From: Trichomonas vaginalis G3
Taxonomy: Eukaryota > Parabasalia > Trichomonadida > Trichomonadidae
Length of the DNA: 64,000 nt
NCBI RefSeq assembly: GCF_026262505.1
Contig: NC_067206.1
Span: forward strand, 992,001-1,056,000
Reading direction: 5' to 3'
The translations under genes and the position numbers were made by a program. Below, piece after piece: positions 61,030 to 64,000 of this stretch (positions are counted from its first letter, which is position 1; the number at the start of each line of letters is the position of its first letter). The notes below the pieces were generated by a model, which did no database searches, was not told the origin of the DNA, and saw nothing but the letters and a program-made list of their open reading frames with translations.

Positions 61030-61477
61030 TGAAATTCATTATTTTTGTGCTGAATTCAATAAAAATAAAGTTTATGTTAGCATGTTAGATCTAACATTCT
61101 ACCTAAAAATTATTTTTTATTTTTTCTATCTTAAGGAAATTCATGAGAATTCATGAGTTTTTGACGAAGTGCAAAAGTTCACTTCGTGTCATAATGCAAA
61201 AAAATAATGCTGAAAACACACAAAATTCATGAGTTTTTGACGAAGTGCAAAAGTTCACTTCGTGTCATAATGCAAAAAAATAATGCTGAAAACACACAAA
61301 ATTCATGAGTTTTTGACGAAGTGCAAAAGTTCACTTCGTGTCATAATGCAAAAAAATAATGCTGAAAACACACAAAATTCATGAGTTTTGTGTGTTTTAG
61401 ACCATGTTAGAAAACAGGTGAGATCTCACCTCTTCACCTAAAATATATTTTGTCTGATTTACATCTAATGAAAAAGT
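61030..61477. repeat. Hairpin modules and 76-bp tandem repeats before the integrase gene end
   Basis: No gene. A TGTTA-type module at about 61064-61110 (TTATGTTAGCATGTTAGATC, then TAACATTC), three 76-bp units at 61151-61378 each containing GACGAAGTGCAAAAGTTCAC and TTCGTGTCATAATGC (a hairpin), and an AGGTGA-type module at 61408-61446. The integrase stop follows. Polinton A has only one module here (12107-12172), so C gained repeats or A lost them. Confidence 0.8.
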
Positions 61478-62562
61478 TTAGAAGAATTTTCTTATTCTTT
61501 CTGGCATATTTTTGTCTTTCCAGTACTCCCGCTCTAATGGTCCCAGATGTGTTGGCTTTGACTCTCTCAAGTTCTTAGATGGTATAACATCTTCAACACC
61601 TCCTTCATATCTTACTTTATAAGTGTCATCGTTTATGTTGTAGTCAAGTATTTCAATAACCACTCCTCGCTTTGCTTCGTCAATGGTTTCAGCAAGTTTG
61701 CCATTACTACTTTCGACTAATTTATGACGAGGATAAAACGCAATAGAGTCGTCAGCAGCTTTTATAAGATATCCATTACCTTGCGTAGAGTCTACGATAT
61801 AATAATTTCGACTTAACCTTAAACGTTTCTTTGTCAACGGTTTGTCGTCAAGAACTACACGAACTTTTGTACCAGGAATGAGGGTAAATTGTGTTGAATT
61901 TCTGATATTTTGTGTTTGGCTTCGTTTCTTTTGTATATACTTTTCTTCTTGTTGTTGTGTCATTGAATTTGGTGTATGTCCTGTTGTAGAATGTGTTGAG
62001 GAATTATATACTTCGAGAAAATGTTTCATTGTTTCTTCGGTAAAGTCTCGCTCTTGGTTTAAATCTCTGAGCGTCCTTATGAAGCGGTTTATGATGCCGA
62101 GTATGTTATGGTTATGGTCTTCAGTAGTGTAGTGAGTTATGTTATGCTTAATGAGAAATTCTGTGATTTCATTGCTGAGGTATGCACTGTCTTGGTCTGA
62201 TGTTAAAGTACTTGGGTTATGTTCTGCTACAAACTTTGTAAAACTCTTAACACTTCACGAGTTCCTTTATTTTTCATTATATACGCAAAAGCTTTACGAG
62301 TGTTAACATTAATGAAGATGAGGAATGGTTTATGTCCTCCTTTTCTGCTTTGAATGAGAGTGTCAAATTGGTATGCGTCAGGAGTGTTGGAGTAAATTGG
62401 TAAAAAGTAGTCGTAAGGGTTTATTTTTGTTTGATGTACAACATTTTTGTCAAAGAACCTTTTCACTTCAGCTCTGTTAGTAAATCCCCAACTCTTTGCA
62501 GCTTCATTGAACTTCTTAAATGACCTCCATGGATGTTGTTCGAATACTTCTTTCAAGCTCAT
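61478..62562 (-). pseudogene. Polinton integrase, copy in C, uninterrupted by B
   Basis: About 1.1 kb. Begins MSLKEVFEQHPWRSFKKFNE; N-terminal His/Cys-poor region; catalytic Asp block QFDTLIQS near 62360; late catalytic block NSSTHSTTGHTP near 61980; chromodomain-like end YKVRYEGGVEDVIPSKNL near 61600. It shows the empty site of element B (TGGTATGCGTCAGGAGTG around 62370-62390). Broken, about two breaks. Confidence 0.88.
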
Positions 62563-62597
62563 TTATGTAAAGTTAAAGATTTTATTCTAGGCTCAAG

Positions 62598-62614
62598 CGC
62601 GTTCATTGAACGCG
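62598..62614. repeat. Single hairpin at fibre gene end, Polinton C
   Basis: CGCGTTC-att-GAACGCG, equal to the second hairpin at 29673-29689. The first hairpin of the A version is absent. Confidence 0.7.
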
Positions 62615-64000
62615 GTACCATGCAAATACAGTCACAAATGGTGGCATGTAATCTGCACCCAAGCCTGTTGGATTTGTTGTGAAAGTATGGGCATGATTTC
62701 CTGCGGTTCCACAGAAAATACCTGCGCTTGAATCTACTGGGTCACTTGAAATATCATATCTATGCATTCCCTGTCTATCCGAACCTGCTGCAAGATTTGT
62801 ATAACCTCTTTTTGTTATTGAATGTGAATGACTACCTGTTGTGTTTGTAGTTCCTGTATGAGTGTGCGGTGGAAGGTTTGCTTCAGTAATTTTCTTCGAA
62901 CCTCCTGTTTGCTTTGAAGAGTTAGCACAGTATAAGAATTTGTCTACAATCTGCTGCCATGTACCAAAACCTAAAACTGTTGCTGGATTTGTTGAGTTCA
63001 TTGAAGTATAAATAGAGCCTATAGGATATAATGTTTGAAGAATCTGTCTTTAATGTTTGAAGCTCTGTTTTGTCTGCTTTCTTGTCATATAAATCTTGAG
63101 CAGTGAATTTAATATTATGTTCATCCTTCATGACATAAACATCTTTACATCTAATGTTTCTCATCGTCGTTATGTCGTCATCCGATGTTAAACCTTGTGG
63201 AAAGTTAGGAGGTTTACAATATAATGCATCCCCACCAGTTCCTTCAACCGTTCCTTCAATACTTTCTATAGCAACAGTTGTGAAGAAATCATGTGTATGG
63301 TTCTTGTCTGCTTTTTTATCTAACATTGCTGGTAGTTCATATGTTTCAAAGTTTCTGACATGACCTTTGATATTTATACATTTGTTATTTAAGGAGTTTA
63401 GTGTATCTTTTACGCTTGTACTTGGATTCTCTAAAGGTGCACTTGAACCAAGGGTATAGTTCAATATTATGTCGTCTGCTCTAACAGTTGAGAAGGAGTT
63501 ATGTGTATGATTTTTGTCAGCTTTACTATTTAATGTAGCTTGAAGTTCATTTATATCGGAGATGTTGTGTTTATGAGATTTCAAAACTTTGTTCATTGCT
63601 TCGAGTTCAACTTTGTCAGCTTTACTTTTAATAGCATCTTCAAACGTTATTTTTGACTTAACTCTCAAAGTAAATCTTGGTTCAACTAATACACCGTTAA
63701 CATGAAAGTAGAGGCATAAATTTCACCGGTATAACCAAATGCTTCTGGTGCTTTAGCTACATCATACTGTACAGTACAGCTTATGTCATAACCTTTAGCA
63801 CGAATGTATTTATATCTTCTTTCATTAACATTTTTTGTCTTCGCTTCATCACTTCGTGTTAAATATCCATGGTAGTCCGTTATAATCTGTTCGTCTGAAG
63901 TTATATAATGAACATGGTTTTTATCTGCTTTACTATTTAATGTAGCTTGAAGTTCATTTATATCGGAGATATTGTGTTTATGAGATTTCAAAACTTTGTT
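62603..64000 (-). pseudogene. Phage-tail-type fibre, partial copy in C
   Basis: C-terminal part of the fibre gene; the rest is outside the window. The tip (FGTWQQIVDKFLYC, ANLPPHTHTG, MPPFVTVFAWYRVQ) is conserved with A, but the stretch between the two His-rich blocks differs strongly (AAGSDRQGMHRYDISS in C, SLRDHPLYNSDYKAGN in A), as expected for a receptor-contact loop. Modules with HKHNISDINELQ occur twice. Broken, about two breaks. Confidence 0.75.

Larger units (their letters stand above)
48668..64000. mobile_element. Polinton/Maverick C, left portion
   Basis: Starts AGTTAGTATAC at 48668, preceded by cgtat as the expected 5-bp duplication; its right end is outside the window. Gene order matches the left half of Polinton A without element B: terminal small genes, membrane protein, capsid-like, basic proteins, minor capsid-like, PolB, unknowns, KilA-N, 312-aa type, T5orf172 type, integrase, fibre. 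Same family as A but diverged, so a separate insertion. About half its genes look whole; the others are broken (about two dozen breaks). Confidence 0.92.

Noticed and set aside
1-64000. tRNA or rRNA genes
   Set aside because: No cloverleaf-like or conserved rRNA segments were noticed on either strand; a covariance-model scan was not possible.

Overview
The window is AT-rich eukaryotic DNA that best fits Trichomonas vaginalis or a close relative. The reasons are: large Maverick/Polinton elements with 5-bp target duplications; two Tvmar1-type mariner copies; and a truncated cellular gene with a trichomonad initiator-like motif (TCACTT/TCATTT) just before its ATG. Almost the whole window is mobile DNA nested in mobile DNA.

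Layout. (1) Polinton A, 45-43379, bounded by the 5-bp duplication gtaac and about 700-bp terminal inverted repeats. It carries capsid-type genes, a protein-primed DNA polymerase, KilA-N and GIY-YIG-like genes, an integrase, a collagen/phage-type fibre, a packaging ATPase and several unknown genes. About 4.25 kb of it is tandemly duplicated (30153-34400 and 34401-38637). (2) Element B, 13095-29420, sits inside the integrase gene of A with its own 5-bp duplication (tgcgt). It has Polinton-type termini but no recognised capsid, polymerase, integrase or ATPase gene. It is a 16.3-kb near-perfect palindrome: two arms of about 8.1 kb around a 147-bp spacer. Each arm holds an SF3 (D5-like) helicase gene, a NUMOD4-HNH gene, a KilA-N-like miniprotein, a 77-78-codon gene shared with Polintons, an iteron-like region and dense hairpin satellites. 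(3) Tvmar1 copy 1 lies in the right terminal repeat of A (42067-43365). (4) From 43385 to 48667 there is a relic polymerase gene of a divergent Polinton lineage, split by an intact Tvmar1 copy (46093-47395), then AT-rich DNA and the 5' end of a probable cellular gene. (5) Polinton C starts at 48668 inside that gene and runs off the right edge, in the same gene order as A.

How it fits together. A and C are virion-type transposons: polymerase for replication, integrase for insertion, ATPase and capsid-like proteins for packaging, fibre for attachment. B looks like a parasite or satellite of them. It keeps their ends and one small shared gene, brings its own helicase, and has landed next to the catalytic aspartate codon of a Polinton integrase. 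Many Polinton genes are broken and are treated as fossils; some look whole. Three non-coding systems recur: covarying terminal hairpins, intergenic hairpins whose stem words change while the layout stays, and 26-bp GC-rich double hairpins inside coding regions.

Limits: all identifications come from reading motifs, with no database search. Some small breaks may be sequence error: the two Tvmar1 copies appear to differ almost only by four single-base losses.
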